DNA of 64,000 nucleotides from Sphingomonas corticis (GTDB taxonomy: Bacteria > Pseudomonadota > Alphaproteobacteria > Sphingomonadales > Sphingomonadaceae): contig NZ_JAAVJH010000010.1 in NCBI RefSeq assembly GCF_012035195.1, positions 1 to 64,000 of the forward strand, in the 5' to 3' direction. Below the pieces are notes generated by a model. That model searched no databases, was not told the origin of the DNA, and was given only the letters and a program-made list of their open reading frames with translations. The translations under genes were made by a program, and so were the position numbers. Positions 45,467 through 52,833 of this stretch are shown piece by piece (the first letter of the stretch is position 1; every line of letters begins with the position of its first letter).

Positions 45467-46720
45467 TTACTGGTTGATGCTGAAGCGGATCATGCCCGCG
45501 TCGTTCGCGCCGGGGCGCTCGGCGAGGTAGCGTCCCAGCGCCGCCTTTCCCTCCTCACCCCGGCCCTGTTTCAGCAGCGCATAGCCGTGCGCGCGCCACG
45601 CCTCCGCCGGCGCATCGGCATGGCCGATGGCGGCGGCATAGGACGTGGCGGCGCGCTGCGCGTCGCCGGCCTCGTCGCGCAGGCGATAGACCTCGCCCTC
45701 GTTGTATCGCAGCAGTCCGGTCCACCCATCCGCGGCCATCGCATGGACGAGGTACAGGCTGGCCCCGGGATCGTTCAGCCGCACCTGCTCTGCCAGCAGG
45801 TCCGCGCGCAGCGGCGCGACCGCCGCGTCCCAGCGCGCCTTCTGCGCATCGTAGCGCCGCCCAGTCACGACGATATCGCGCAGCTCGCGGCCGGAGACGG
45901 AGAGATCGGCCAGGCGGAGGGCGCTGGCCGGATGCGTCGACAACGCGGACAGGCTGCGGTCGCGATACTTCTTGCGGCGCCCGGCCGCGCTCGCCTTTCG
46001 CTCAGCGATCAGCTGCTCCCACACCATCGCCGCCGCCTCGGGCGGGTAGCCGGCCTCCTCGATCAGCTTCACGCCGTAGGCGTCCGCCTCACGCTCATGC
46101 TCCCGCGAGTAGCTGAGGATGGACAGCACCAGCGACGCGTTGATCGCATTGGCGAGATCCATCCAGTTTGCGCCCGCGCCGCCCGCGCCCGCCGTGATGC
46201 CGGCACCGACCGAGGCGCCGGCCTGGACGAAGGCCATCACGCCGGTCTTCGCCTTCGTGTCGCGCCACCGGCTGAGCGAGTGGCGGCGCAGGTAATGGCC
46301 GCATTCGTGGCCGAGGATCGAGGCGAATTGCGCCTCGTCCCGCATCCGCGCGAGCAGCCCGGTATTGACCAGCATCATGCCGGTGGGGAACATGGAGGCG
46401 TTGAAGTCCGGATCGTGCACCACGTAGACGCGTGTCTCGCCTGCGCGGTCGCCCACCAGGCGATCGACCACCTGCTTGGCATAACGCTGGAACGCGGGCG
46501 AGGGCAGCAGCAGGTTGCTGCCCGCAATCTCCTCCTCCAGCCGCTCGCACGACTGCCACATGCCGCGCTCGTCGCGCTCGGTCGGGCGGAAGCCGACCGG
46601 GGCCAGCGCGGTCATCGCCGCCGGGTGGATGCGCGCGTCGGCGGCGCCGGCCCTCGCGTGGAAGGCGCAGGCGCAGGCTCCGCCCAGGACGGCGCGGCGG
46701 GACCATTGCTGGCGGGCCAT
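45467..46720 (-). CDS. M48-family zinc metallopeptidase with TPR-like C-terminus
   Basis: A 417-residue exported protein. The N-terminus WSRRAVLGGACACAF is Tat-like. The zinc site HECGH (138-142) and third-ligand Glu in EREADAYG (about 211) are in place, with the helix RMRDEAQFASILGHECGHY typical of M48 (BepA/LoiP-like) periplasmic peptidases. The C-terminal 150 residues resemble tetratricopeptide repeats (AWRAHGYALLKQGRGEEGKAALGRYL). BepA-type enzymes tend outer-membrane proteins. The start overlaps the stop of the preceding lipoprotein by one base (TGATG). It lies within the broken ribosomal cluster. Confidence 0.86.
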   Translation of the reverse strand: MARQQWSRRAVLGGACACAFHARAGAADARIHPAAMTALAPVGFRPTERDERGMWQSCERLEEEIAGSNLLLPSPAFQRYAKQVVDRLVGDRAGETRVYVVHDPDFNASMFPTGMMLVNTGLLARMRDEAQFASILGHECGHYLRRHSLSRWRDTKAKTGVMAFVQAGASVGAGITAGAGGAGANWMDLANAINASLVLSILSYSREHEREADAYGVKLIEEAGYPPEAAAMVWEQLIAERKASAAGRRKKYRDRSLSALSTHPASALRLADLSVSGRELRDIVVTGRRYDAQKARWDAAVAPLRADLLAEQVRLNDPGASLYLVHAMAADGWTGLLRYNEGEVYRLRDEAGDAQRAATSYAAAIGHADAPAEAWRAHGYALLKQGRGEEGKAALGRYLAERPGANDAGMIRFSINQ

Positions 46721-47475
46721 CACCGGGCCGCAGTCTTGATCGTGCCCTTCGGTCGGCTCGCGCCCGGTTTCATCTTGCCGAGGAGATTGGCGACCATCTT
46801 GTCCGCGCCATCCTGTTCGCGGATGTCGCCGCTGCCCGAGGCGAGCGTATTGAACCAGACGACCCTGCCCGTCTTCAGATCCACCAGCGACGCGAACGCC
46901 TCCTGACGCCCGCCGCCCGGCATCATGCATACGCCGACCATGCAGCCCAGGAACGCCACCGCCTGCACCGCCACGCGGCCAGTGCTGGAGAAGCTGTCCT
47001 GCGCCCGCACGAACAGCGCGTAATCGTAGCCCGACGCCTGGCCGTAGGCGATCGCCTCCTCCCCCAGCGTCCAGTCGAAGCGGTCCTTCTTCGTCGGCAG
47101 CTTCGGCCCGGCATATTTATGCAGCGCGATCGACTGGCCGACCGCGGCGTGGAGGCGTTCCAGCTCGGCGACCCGGACTGGATCCATGCCGGCCTCGGCG
47201 CGGGTCGACACGATCCTGACGCTGCCGCCGCGGCCCTGCTGCTGCGCCTCGATCGCGCGGACCAGATTGGCGCGCGCGGCGTTGGTCCAGTCTTCGCGCT
47301 GCTCGAACCCGCCTCCGGTGGTGATCGAGCCGACCGCCACGTCGGGCCGCATCACGACCAGGCGATAGCTGCCCTCGGGCGGCACGAAGCCGGTGTCGGC
47401 CATCTGCTTCGTATGCGTGCACGCCGCCAGCGCGAACGCAGCCCCCGCCGCGAGCGCGATCGTCCGCCCCATCAT
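46720..47475 (-). CDS. Putative lipoprotein, first gene of the M48 operon
   Basis: A 251-residue protein with lipobox AFALAACTHTK (Cys19). The mature domain includes VAELERLHAAVGQSIALHKY and a hydrophobic segment with VAFLGCMVGVCMMPGGGR, then ASLVDLKTGRVVWFNTLASGSGD, which is reminiscent of lipoproteins that report a duty of envelope assembly, but no named family is certain. Two Met codons open the gene (47475, 47472). It is overlapped by the peptidase gene start and is probably the promoter-proximal gene. Confidence 0.72.
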   Translation of the reverse strand: MMGRTIALAAGAAFALAACTHTKQMADTGFVPPEGSYRLVVMRPDVAVGSITTGGGFEQREDWTNAARANLVRAIEAQQQGRGGSVRIVSTRAEAGMDPVRVAELERLHAAVGQSIALHKYAGPKLPTKKDRFDWTLGEEAIAYGQASGYDYALFVRAQDSFSSTGRVAVQAVAFLGCMVGVCMMPGGGRQEAFASLVDLKTGRVVWFNTLASGSGDIREQDGADKMVANLLGKMKPGASRPKGTIKTAAR

Positions 47476-47601
47476 CGCTTCCCCCCTCGCGCCATCCCCG
47501 CGGCGCAGGGACGGTGGTCGCGTGGTTCGGCCGCGAAGGGAAGGCGCGCGATTACCCGATTAGAGACGCCACGGAACGCTGCCGCGCGGCAAACCTGGCG
47601 C

Positions 47602-48138
47602 CTACTTGCTGCGCTCGACCTGCTCGAAGTCCAGCTCGACGGGAGTGGCGCGGCCGAAGATCGACACGCTGACCTTCACCTTGGACTTGTCGAAGTCCAG
47701 CTCCTCCACGGTGCCGTTGAAGCTGGCGAACGGGCCTTCCAGCACCTTCACCGCGTCGCCGATCTCGTAGTCGACCTTCACCTTGGTCTTCGGCGCGGCC
47801 GCGGCTTCTTCCTTGCTGTTCAGCATCCGCGCCGCCTCGGCGTCGCTGATCGCCTGCGGCTTGCCGGAGGAGCCGAGGAAGCCCGTCACCTTGGGCGTGT
47901 TGCGGACGAGGTGGTAGACGTCGTCGGTCATCGCCAGCTTGGCGAGGACGTAGCCGGGCATGAACTTGCGCTCCACTGCCACCTTCTTGCCGCGGCGCGC
48001 CTCCGTTACCGTCTCCGTGGGCACCTCGATCTGCTCGACCAGCTGCTCCAGGCCCATGCGGGTGGCCTCCGCCATGATCGAGTCGCGGACCTTGCCCTCG
48101 AAGCCCGAATAGGCGTGGATGATGTACCAGCGCGCCAT
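47602..48138 (-). CDS. nusG: Transcription termination/antitermination protein NusG
   Basis: A 178-residue NusG: NGN domain from MARWYIIHAYSGFEGKVRDSI to RNTPKVTGFLGSS and a C-terminal KOW domain (GDAVKVLEGPFASFNGTVEELDFDKSKVKVSVSIFGR). It binds RNA polymerase and couples transcription to ribosome or Rho. It follows secE by 38 bp in the conserved secE-nusG order. The next conserved gene, rplK, is displaced 2.9 kb downstream. Confidence 0.97.
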   Translation of the reverse strand: MARWYIIHAYSGFEGKVRDSIMAEATRMGLEQLVEQIEVPTETVTEARRGKKVAVERKFMPGYVLAKLAMTDDVYHLVRNTPKVTGFLGSSGKPQAISDAEAARMLNSKEEAAAAPKTKVKVDYEIGDAVKVLEGPFASFNGTVEELDFDKSKVKVSVSIFGRATPVELDFEQVERSK

Positions 48139-48176
48139 GGCGTCTCTCTCGTCTAACGTCGTTGTTACGGGCGAAT

Positions 48177-48374
48177 TTACTGGGCGAGGCCGAGCAGGCC
48201 CTTCACGACCGCGTTGAACACGGAGTCCACCGCGAGGAAGAACAGCGCCAGGATCGTGGTCATGATGACGACCATCACGCCGGTCATCATCGTCTCCCGG
48301 CCGGTCGGCCACACGACCTTCGCCGTCTCGGCGCGGACCTGGCGGATGAACTCGATGGGGGTCGTCTTGGCCAC
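48177..48374 (-). CDS. secE: Preprotein translocase subunit SecE
   Basis: A 65-residue single-helix SecE starting at GTG 48374 (VAKTTPIEFIRQVRAETAKVVWP). The amphipathic helix and conserved WPTGRETMMTG precede one membrane helix (VMVVIMTTILALFFLAVDSVF). It is the SecYEG subunit that clamps SecY. A longer upstream frame exists but has no family match, so GTG is preferred. It is upstream of nusG. Confidence 0.93.
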   Translation of the reverse strand: MAKTTPIEFIRQVRAETAKVVWPTGRETMMTGVMVVIMTTILALFFLAVDSVFNAVVKGLLGLAQ

Positions 48375-48542
48375 GTTGCTCTCAGCCTTGCAAGTCGGTT
48401 CCCGCACATGGGTCCGCCACCCCCTGGGCTGGGCGCCGCGGGGGTGAAGGCCGTCCGTGCTGTCGGATGGCGTGTGCATCTAGCGACTGCCCGCCGACGA
48501 AGCAAGGGCGCGAAGCCGGGATGCCGTTCGGCCAAACGAGAA

Positions 48543-48571
48543 GGGGACCGGGCGCGTGGCGCCCGGTCCCC
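48543..48571 (-). terminator. Terminator-like hairpin after the small membrane protein gene
   Basis: GGGGACCGGGCGC-GTG-GCGCCCGGTCCCC, a perfect 13-bp stem between the gene at 48595 (minus) and secE. There is a short T-tract on the minus side (CTTCTCG), so termination is plausible. Confidence 0.65.
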
Positions 48572-48594
48572 TCGAACTCAACGTCGCGATGCGA

Positions 48595-48825
48595 TCAGTT
48601 GCTGTCCGAATCGTCGCTGTCGTTCACGATCGCGATCACGCCGATCGCGGCGATGCCCGCGAGGATGACGGCGGCGAAGATGCCGCCACCGGCCAGCTCG
48701 CTCTTGTTCGACGACGCGGTCGCGGCGCGCGACTTGGCGACCGACAGGCTGGCGGCCGGGTTGGCGGCGAGCGCCGGCGAGGCCATCAGGGTGAGGGCGG
48801 CGGCCCCGGCGAGAAACGAACGCAT
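48595..48825 (-). CDS. Small exported or membrane protein, acidic tail
   Basis: A 76-residue protein. Signal peptide MRSFLAGAAALTLMASPALA is followed by a hydrophilic stretch, a second hydrophobic helix (about 50-70, GGGIFAAVILAGIAAIGVIAIV) and an acidic end NDSDDSDSN. The start at 48825 gives a canonical signal; the longer upstream frame does not. Small proteins of this layout are common in sphingomonads, with no function assigned. Confidence 0.7.
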   Translation of the reverse strand: MRSFLAGAAALTLMASPALAANPAASLSVAKSRAATASSNKSELAGGGIFAAVILAGIAAIGVIAIVNDSDDSDSN

Positions 48826-48952
48826 GAATATTCCTTTCGTAATCGCGCCGTCCCCCGGCGCGGTTGCGTCAACGCGCGAACCGCCTTTCCGGCCCACGCT
48901 GAGGTCCGGCGAAACGATCCGGGCCTCACTCTAGAGAAAAGATTGCGAAAAC

Positions 48953-48967
48953 GCTACCGCCGGTAGC
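48953..48967. promoter_or_regulatory. Perfect palindrome, candidate operator
   Basis: GCTACCG-C-CGGTAGC: 7-bp arms around one base, 74 bp before the gene at 49041 and 128 bp from the divergent gene at 48825. The sequence resembles LacI/GalR-type half sites, but no such regulator is encoded nearby. Confidence 0.45.
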
Positions 48968-49040
48968 ACTTTCAAGAACAGCGGTGCGAAGATGACGCAC
49001 AGCAACCTTCGGAAACACTGAAAAGCGGAGAGAAACGACG

Positions 49041-49427
49041 ATGTCCGGATGGAGGATCCTGGCCGTCCTGCTGGCCGCCGGCGTGGCCACGCCCGCCGCG
49101 GCGCAGGTCGCGGTGGAGGGCAATGGCGCGCGGGTGGACGGGCGCTGGGGCGGGGAGGTGGGCGTCGGCTACGGCTTCGGCGCGGCCGGCTTCCGCCTGA
49201 CGCCGATCGTCGGCGGGCTGATCGCGGACGGCGACACCCGCGTGTACGGCAAGGTGGAGGCGACGTACGCCATCCCGCTGCTCGCCACCATCGGCGTGGG
49301 CGTGCGCGCCGGCGAGGACGACACGACGCCCTATGGCACGGTCGCGCTGCCGTTGGCGCCGCTGCTGTCGTTGAAGGGCAATGTCGGCGACGGCTATTAC
49401 GCGCTGGGATTGAAGCTCAGCCTCTGA
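49041..49427 (+). CDS. Small exported beta-rich protein
   Basis: A 128-residue protein with a signal peptide (MSGWRILAVLLAAGVATPAAA) and a mature part of short Gly-rich alternating strands (GEVGVGYGFGAAGFRL, YGKVEATYAIPLLATIGVGVR) ending ALGLKLSL. It looks like a small outer-membrane or YfaZ-like barrel protein, but the family is not certain. An upstream GGAGAG serves as ribosome site. The gene appears independent of its neighbours. Confidence 0.62.
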   Translation: MSGWRILAVLLAAGVATPAAAQVAVEGNGARVDGRWGGEVGVGYGFGAAGFRLTPIVGGLIADGDTRVYGKVEATYAIPLLATIGVGVRAGEDDTTPYGTVALPLAPLLSLKGNVGDGYYALGLKLSL

Positions 49428-49597
49428 CCGCCGGGTTGGCGAGGCGCGCCAGCCTTTCCGGCGCGTCGGGCCACGATCTGGCGCGCGGGGCGGACGACCT
49501 GCGCCCGTCACGGTGTGTTACGTCAATGGCACACTTCCTGCTTCTCCCGCGATGTCGGTGCGCGACGGGCGCGCCGCGAGACGCGAGGAAGAGAAGC

Positions 49598-49867
49598 ATG
49601 AAGATCCGAGCCACCGCCGCCGCCGTCCTGGCGCTGCTGTTTCCCGTGGCGAGCGCCGCGTCGCCGCGGGACGTGACCGTCACCGACACGTATCGCGCCA
49701 GCTACGATGCGAAGCGCGACCGATACTGCCTGAAGTTCTACGCCAGCCTCGCCGAAGGGCCGCGGCCGGGACCGGTCGGCCAGCTGTGCCAGTCGAAGGC
49801 CGGCTGGGCGAAGGAGGGGATCGCCATCACCCGCCGCCCACGCGCGCCGACGCTTGCCGCCCGGTAG
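49598..49867 (+). CDS. Small exported hypothetical protein
   Basis: An 89-residue protein with signal peptide MKIRATAAAVLALLFPVASAA and a mature part containing two Cys (DRYCLKFYASL and GQLCQSKAGW) that probably form a disulfide. GAGGAAGAG precedes the start. A longer frame upstream is unsupported. No family recognised; the text YCLKFYASLAEGPRPG may help a homology search. Confidence 0.6.
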   Translation: MKIRATAAAVLALLFPVASAASPRDVTVTDTYRASYDAKRDRYCLKFYASLAEGPRPGPVGQLCQSKAGWAKEGIAITRRPRAPTLAAR

Positions 49868-49881
49868 GGGGTGCAGGCGTC

Positions 49882-49977
49882 CTATCGCGCGCGGCGTGCC
49901 AGTACGACCATGCTGCCCATCGCCGCGATGGCGCCCAGCGCACCCACCGCCATCACAATGCCGCCTGCGACTTCCAT
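49882..49977 (-). CDS. 31-residue membrane micro-protein
   Basis: A short frame with a single hydrophobic helix (GGIVMAVGALGAIAAMGSMV) and a basic C-terminus (ARRAR), preceded on the minus strand by GGGGAGAGGAT five bases before the ATG, which is a good ribosome site. Small membrane proteins like this are easily missed. Coding status is inferred from the start context and hydrophobic pattern alone. Confidence 0.45.
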   Translation of the reverse strand: MEVAGGIVMAVGALGAIAAMGSMVVLARRAR

Positions 49978-50185
49978 GATCCTCTCCCCGCCGGTTCGCC
50001 GGCCTCTTTGTCGACACGCAGGATGTCGCGGGTTCGCCTTTTAGGCAAGGGGCGAGGGGCGATGGGGGGCAAGGCGGGGCAGGCCGGAAGGCGCGCTACG
50101 TCTTCGCGCTGGCGGTCACGCCCGCCTTCATGCTGGTGTCGACCTTGTTGAAGGAGCTCTTCAGCTGAACGCGGGATCGGGAAAG

Positions 50186-50262
50186 TGGCAGGAGTGGAGG
50201 GATTCGAACCCCCGGCCCTCGGTTTTGGAGACCGATGCTCTAACCAGCTGAGCTACACTCCT
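50186..50262 (-). tRNA. tRNA-Trp (anticodon CCA)
   Basis: The 77-nt sequence folds as a cloverleaf: acceptor AGGAGTG/CACTCCT, D arm TAGCTCAGCTGGTTAGAGC, anticodon loop CTCCAAA with CCA, T arm GGGGGTTCGAATCCC, and an encoded 3' CCA. tRNA-Trp just upstream of secE-nusG is a common bacterial arrangement; here about 1.8 kb with small genes separates them. Confidence 0.97.
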
Positions 50263-50298
50263 TCGCCGCCGCCCCTGTGACGCGCGCGCCTGCCCGCG

Positions 50299-52701
50299 TC
50301 AAGCCGCGCGGGTGACGCCGCTGCCGCGGGTGGCCAGGCTGCGCGCCTCGTCCACGGGCAGCGGGCGGCCGAAGTAGAACCCCTGGATCCGCGTGCAGCC
50401 GAGCTCCTGTATCATGCCCAGTTCGCCCTCGGTCTCCACGCCCTCCGCGGTTGTCGCCATGCCCAGGCTGTTGGCCAGCGCCACGACCGCGCGGATGATC
50501 GCGATCGCCTCCGGCGTGCCGCGCGCGGCGGCCTGCACGAAACTGCGGTCGACCTTGATCGACGAGAAGCGCGTCCGGCTGAGATAGCCGAGCGAGGAAT
50601 AGCCGGTGCCGAAATCGTCGAGGCTCAGCTTCACGCCCAGGTCGAGCACCCGCTCCAGCACCTTGGTCGCGCCGGTTCCCTCGCGCAGGAACACGCTCTC
50701 CGTCACTTCCAGCTCCAGCCGGTGCGCGGGCAGACCGCTCTGCGCCAGCGCGGAGGCGACCACCTGCACGAACTGCGGGCTGTGCAGCTGCTCGGGCGAT
50801 ACGTTGACGGCCACCGTCACCTCGGCGGGCCAGCGCGCCGCCTCCTGGCAGGCGGTGCGCACCACCCACTCGCCGATCGGCGCGATCAGCCGCGTCTCCT
50901 CCGCGATCGGAACGAACTTGGCCGGGGAGATCGCGCCCAGTGTCGGGTGCTGCCAGCGCAGCAGCGCCTCGAACCCGCGCAGGCTGCCGTCGTCGGCGGT
51001 GACGACCGGCTGGTAGTGCAGGTGCAGCTCGCCGTTCTGCAGCGCCTTGCGCAGCGCCAGCTCCAGCACGCGGCGCTCCTCCGCGTCGCTGTGGAATTGC
51101 GGCTCATAGGCGTGGAAGACGCCGCCGCCGCGCTCCTTGGAGCGATAGAGCGCGAGGTCGGCGGAGCGGACCAGCGTCTCCGCGGTCTCGCCGTCGCGCG
51201 GAGACGTGGCGACGCCCACCGATGCGCCGATGTACAGCGTGTGCTCGTCGACGTCGTAAGGCTGGCTCAGCCGGTCGATGATGCAGCGGGCGAGCCCTTC
51301 GACCTTCGCCGGATCGCGCGCGTCGCGCACGACGACGGCGAACTCGTCACCGCCCAGCCGGCCGACGATCTCGTTCTCGCCCATCATCTGCGCCAGCCGC
51401 TCGGATACGCGACCAAGCAGCCGGTCGCCGACCGGGTGGCCCAGCGTGTCGTTCACCGCCTTGAAGCGGTCGAGGTCGATCATCATGAACGCGCAGCGCG
51501 TGCGCCAGTGCGCCGCCTCCTCCAGCGCGCGGGTCAGCGCCTCGTTGACGTGGAGACGGTTGGGCAGGCCGGTCAGCGTGTCGAACCGGGCCATCCGCGC
51601 GATGCGGTCGGCGGTCACGCGCTGCTCGGTCACGTCGGAGCCCACGCCGCGGAAGCCGGCGAACGTCCCCTGCGCGTCGAAGCGCGGACTGGCGGTGATC
51701 GACCACCAACGGGGCTTTCCGCGGATCGACACGGGCAGCGCCAGGTCGCGCACGCTGTCGCGCGCCTTCATCTTCTCCGCCAGCTCGCGCAGCGCCGGGG
51801 CGACGTCGCCGCTCTCCCACGTCGGGCCGGCGAGCAGCTGGAGGAACGGCATGCCGTCGATCGCGGCGGGATCGAGTCCGCAGGCGTAGGCGAAGCGGGG
51901 AGAGGCCTTCACGATGCGACGGGCGGCGTCCGTTTCCCACAACCAGTCGGCGTTCGCGTCGCCGAACTCGCGCAGCAGCATGGAGACGGTCTCGTCGCGC
52001 TCCACCAGCGTCAGCTCGGAGCCGCGCAGGTCGACCAGCGCGCGCGCGCGCCCGATCGCGATCACGATCAGCAAGCCGGCGAACAGCGTGGTGGCCGCCG
52101 CGGCGACGTGCGCGCCGCCCAGCAGCAGCGGCACCGCCACCGCCGCGGCGATGCCGCCGATGAACAGCGCGGCGGCGACGACCAGCGGCGCCAGCGCGAT
52201 GGCGGCCGCGGTCATCAGGACGGACAGCACCATCCACAGGCCGACCGCGCTCGCCGGCGCCGCGGCCGGCCCGAAGACGAGCGGCACCGCCGACCAGGCG
52301 AGCGCCAGCGCCGCCCCCTCGACATAGGTGCCGCGGATCTCGGCGACGTCCGCGTAGCCGTCGGAGGCGTCGGGCGTGCGCAGCCGGCGAAAGGCCGCCG
52401 CGGGGGCGAGCACCGCGATCGCGCCCAGGAACAGCTGGAGCTGCCACGCCGGCACCAGCCCCGCCACCATCATCGCCACGATCACCGCGCCGACCAGGTG
52501 CGCGGCGAGCATGAATAGCGCCAGCTGCCGCGCGCCGTGCAGCTGCGCGGACCGGATGCGCGCCCACATGGCGGCGTCGTCGCCCGGCGCGAGGCCGAGC
52601 AGCGCGCCCAGCGGCAGCGGAGCCGACGAGGGCGGCTCGGGCGACGGAGGGGAAGGGGGGACGCTCACGCCCACCACCTTAAAGGAGATCAGGTTGAGCA
52701 A
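50299..52701 (-). CDS. GGDEF-EAL cyclic-di-GMP enzyme with membrane and PAS domains
   Basis: An 800-residue protein: a membrane region of about six to seven helices (residues 50-230), a PAS domain (about 250-385), GGDEF (LGGDEFAVV, about residue 450) and EAL (FEALLRW at about 579, EVTES, DDFGTGYSS, EGVET). Catalytic motifs of both synthase and phosphodiesterase are intact, so it could make or degrade c-di-GMP; the balance cannot be read. The RxxD inhibitory site is not clearly seen. The gene stands alone next to tRNA-Trp and divergent to nothing obvious. Confidence 0.92.
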   Translation of the reverse strand: MLNLISFKVVGVSVPPSPPSPEPPSSAPLPLGALLGLAPGDDAAMWARIRSAQLHGARQLALFMLAAHLVGAVIVAMMVAGLVPAWQLQLFLGAIAVLAPAAAFRRLRTPDASDGYADVAEIRGTYVEGAALALAWSAVPLVFGPAAAPASAVGLWMVLSVLMTAAAIALAPLVVAAALFIGGIAAAVAVPLLLGGAHVAAAATTLFAGLLIVIAIGRARALVDLRGSELTLVERDETVSMLLREFGDANADWLWETDAARRIVKASPRFAYACGLDPAAIDGMPFLQLLAGPTWESGDVAPALRELAEKMKARDSVRDLALPVSIRGKPRWWSITASPRFDAQGTFAGFRGVGSDVTEQRVTADRIARMARFDTLTGLPNRLHVNEALTRALEEAAHWRTRCAFMMIDLDRFKAVNDTLGHPVGDRLLGRVSERLAQMMGENEIVGRLGGDEFAVVVRDARDPAKVEGLARCIIDRLSQPYDVDEHTLYIGASVGVATSPRDGETAETLVRSADLALYRSKERGGGVFHAYEPQFHSDAEERRVLELALRKALQNGELHLHYQPVVTADDGSLRGFEALLRWQHPTLGAISPAKFVPIAEETRLIAPIGEWVVRTACQEAARWPAEVTVAVNVSPEQLHSPQFVQVVASALAQSGLPAHRLELEVTESVFLREGTGATKVLERVLDLGVKLSLDDFGTGYSSLGYLSRTRFSSIKVDRSFVQAAARGTPEAIAIIRAVVALANSLGMATTAEGVETEGELGMIQELGCTRIQGFYFGRPLPVDEARSLATRGSGVTRAA

Positions 52702-52833
52702 TGGTTGATGGGGTTGACGGCTATGACGTCGGCCCTCCCGGCGGGACCGCGTGTCTCGTGAGCGGACGATGGATCGCGTCGCCCACGCGAGGTTTCGCTC
52801 GAAGCGGGAGGTGATCCCCCTCCCGCGTCCGCT

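Noticed and set aside
50087..50168. Plus-strand frame ending RYVFALAVTPAFMLVSTLLKELFS
   Set aside because: A hydrophobic stretch without an upstream start in frame; ATG nearby is in another frame. A decayed small membrane gene is possible but unproven.
50090..50185. Short minus-strand frame just after tRNA-Trp reading KSSFNKVDTSMKAGVTASAKT
   Set aside because: It looks protein-like but has no start codon or ribosome site between the tRNA and its first residues, so it cannot be called.
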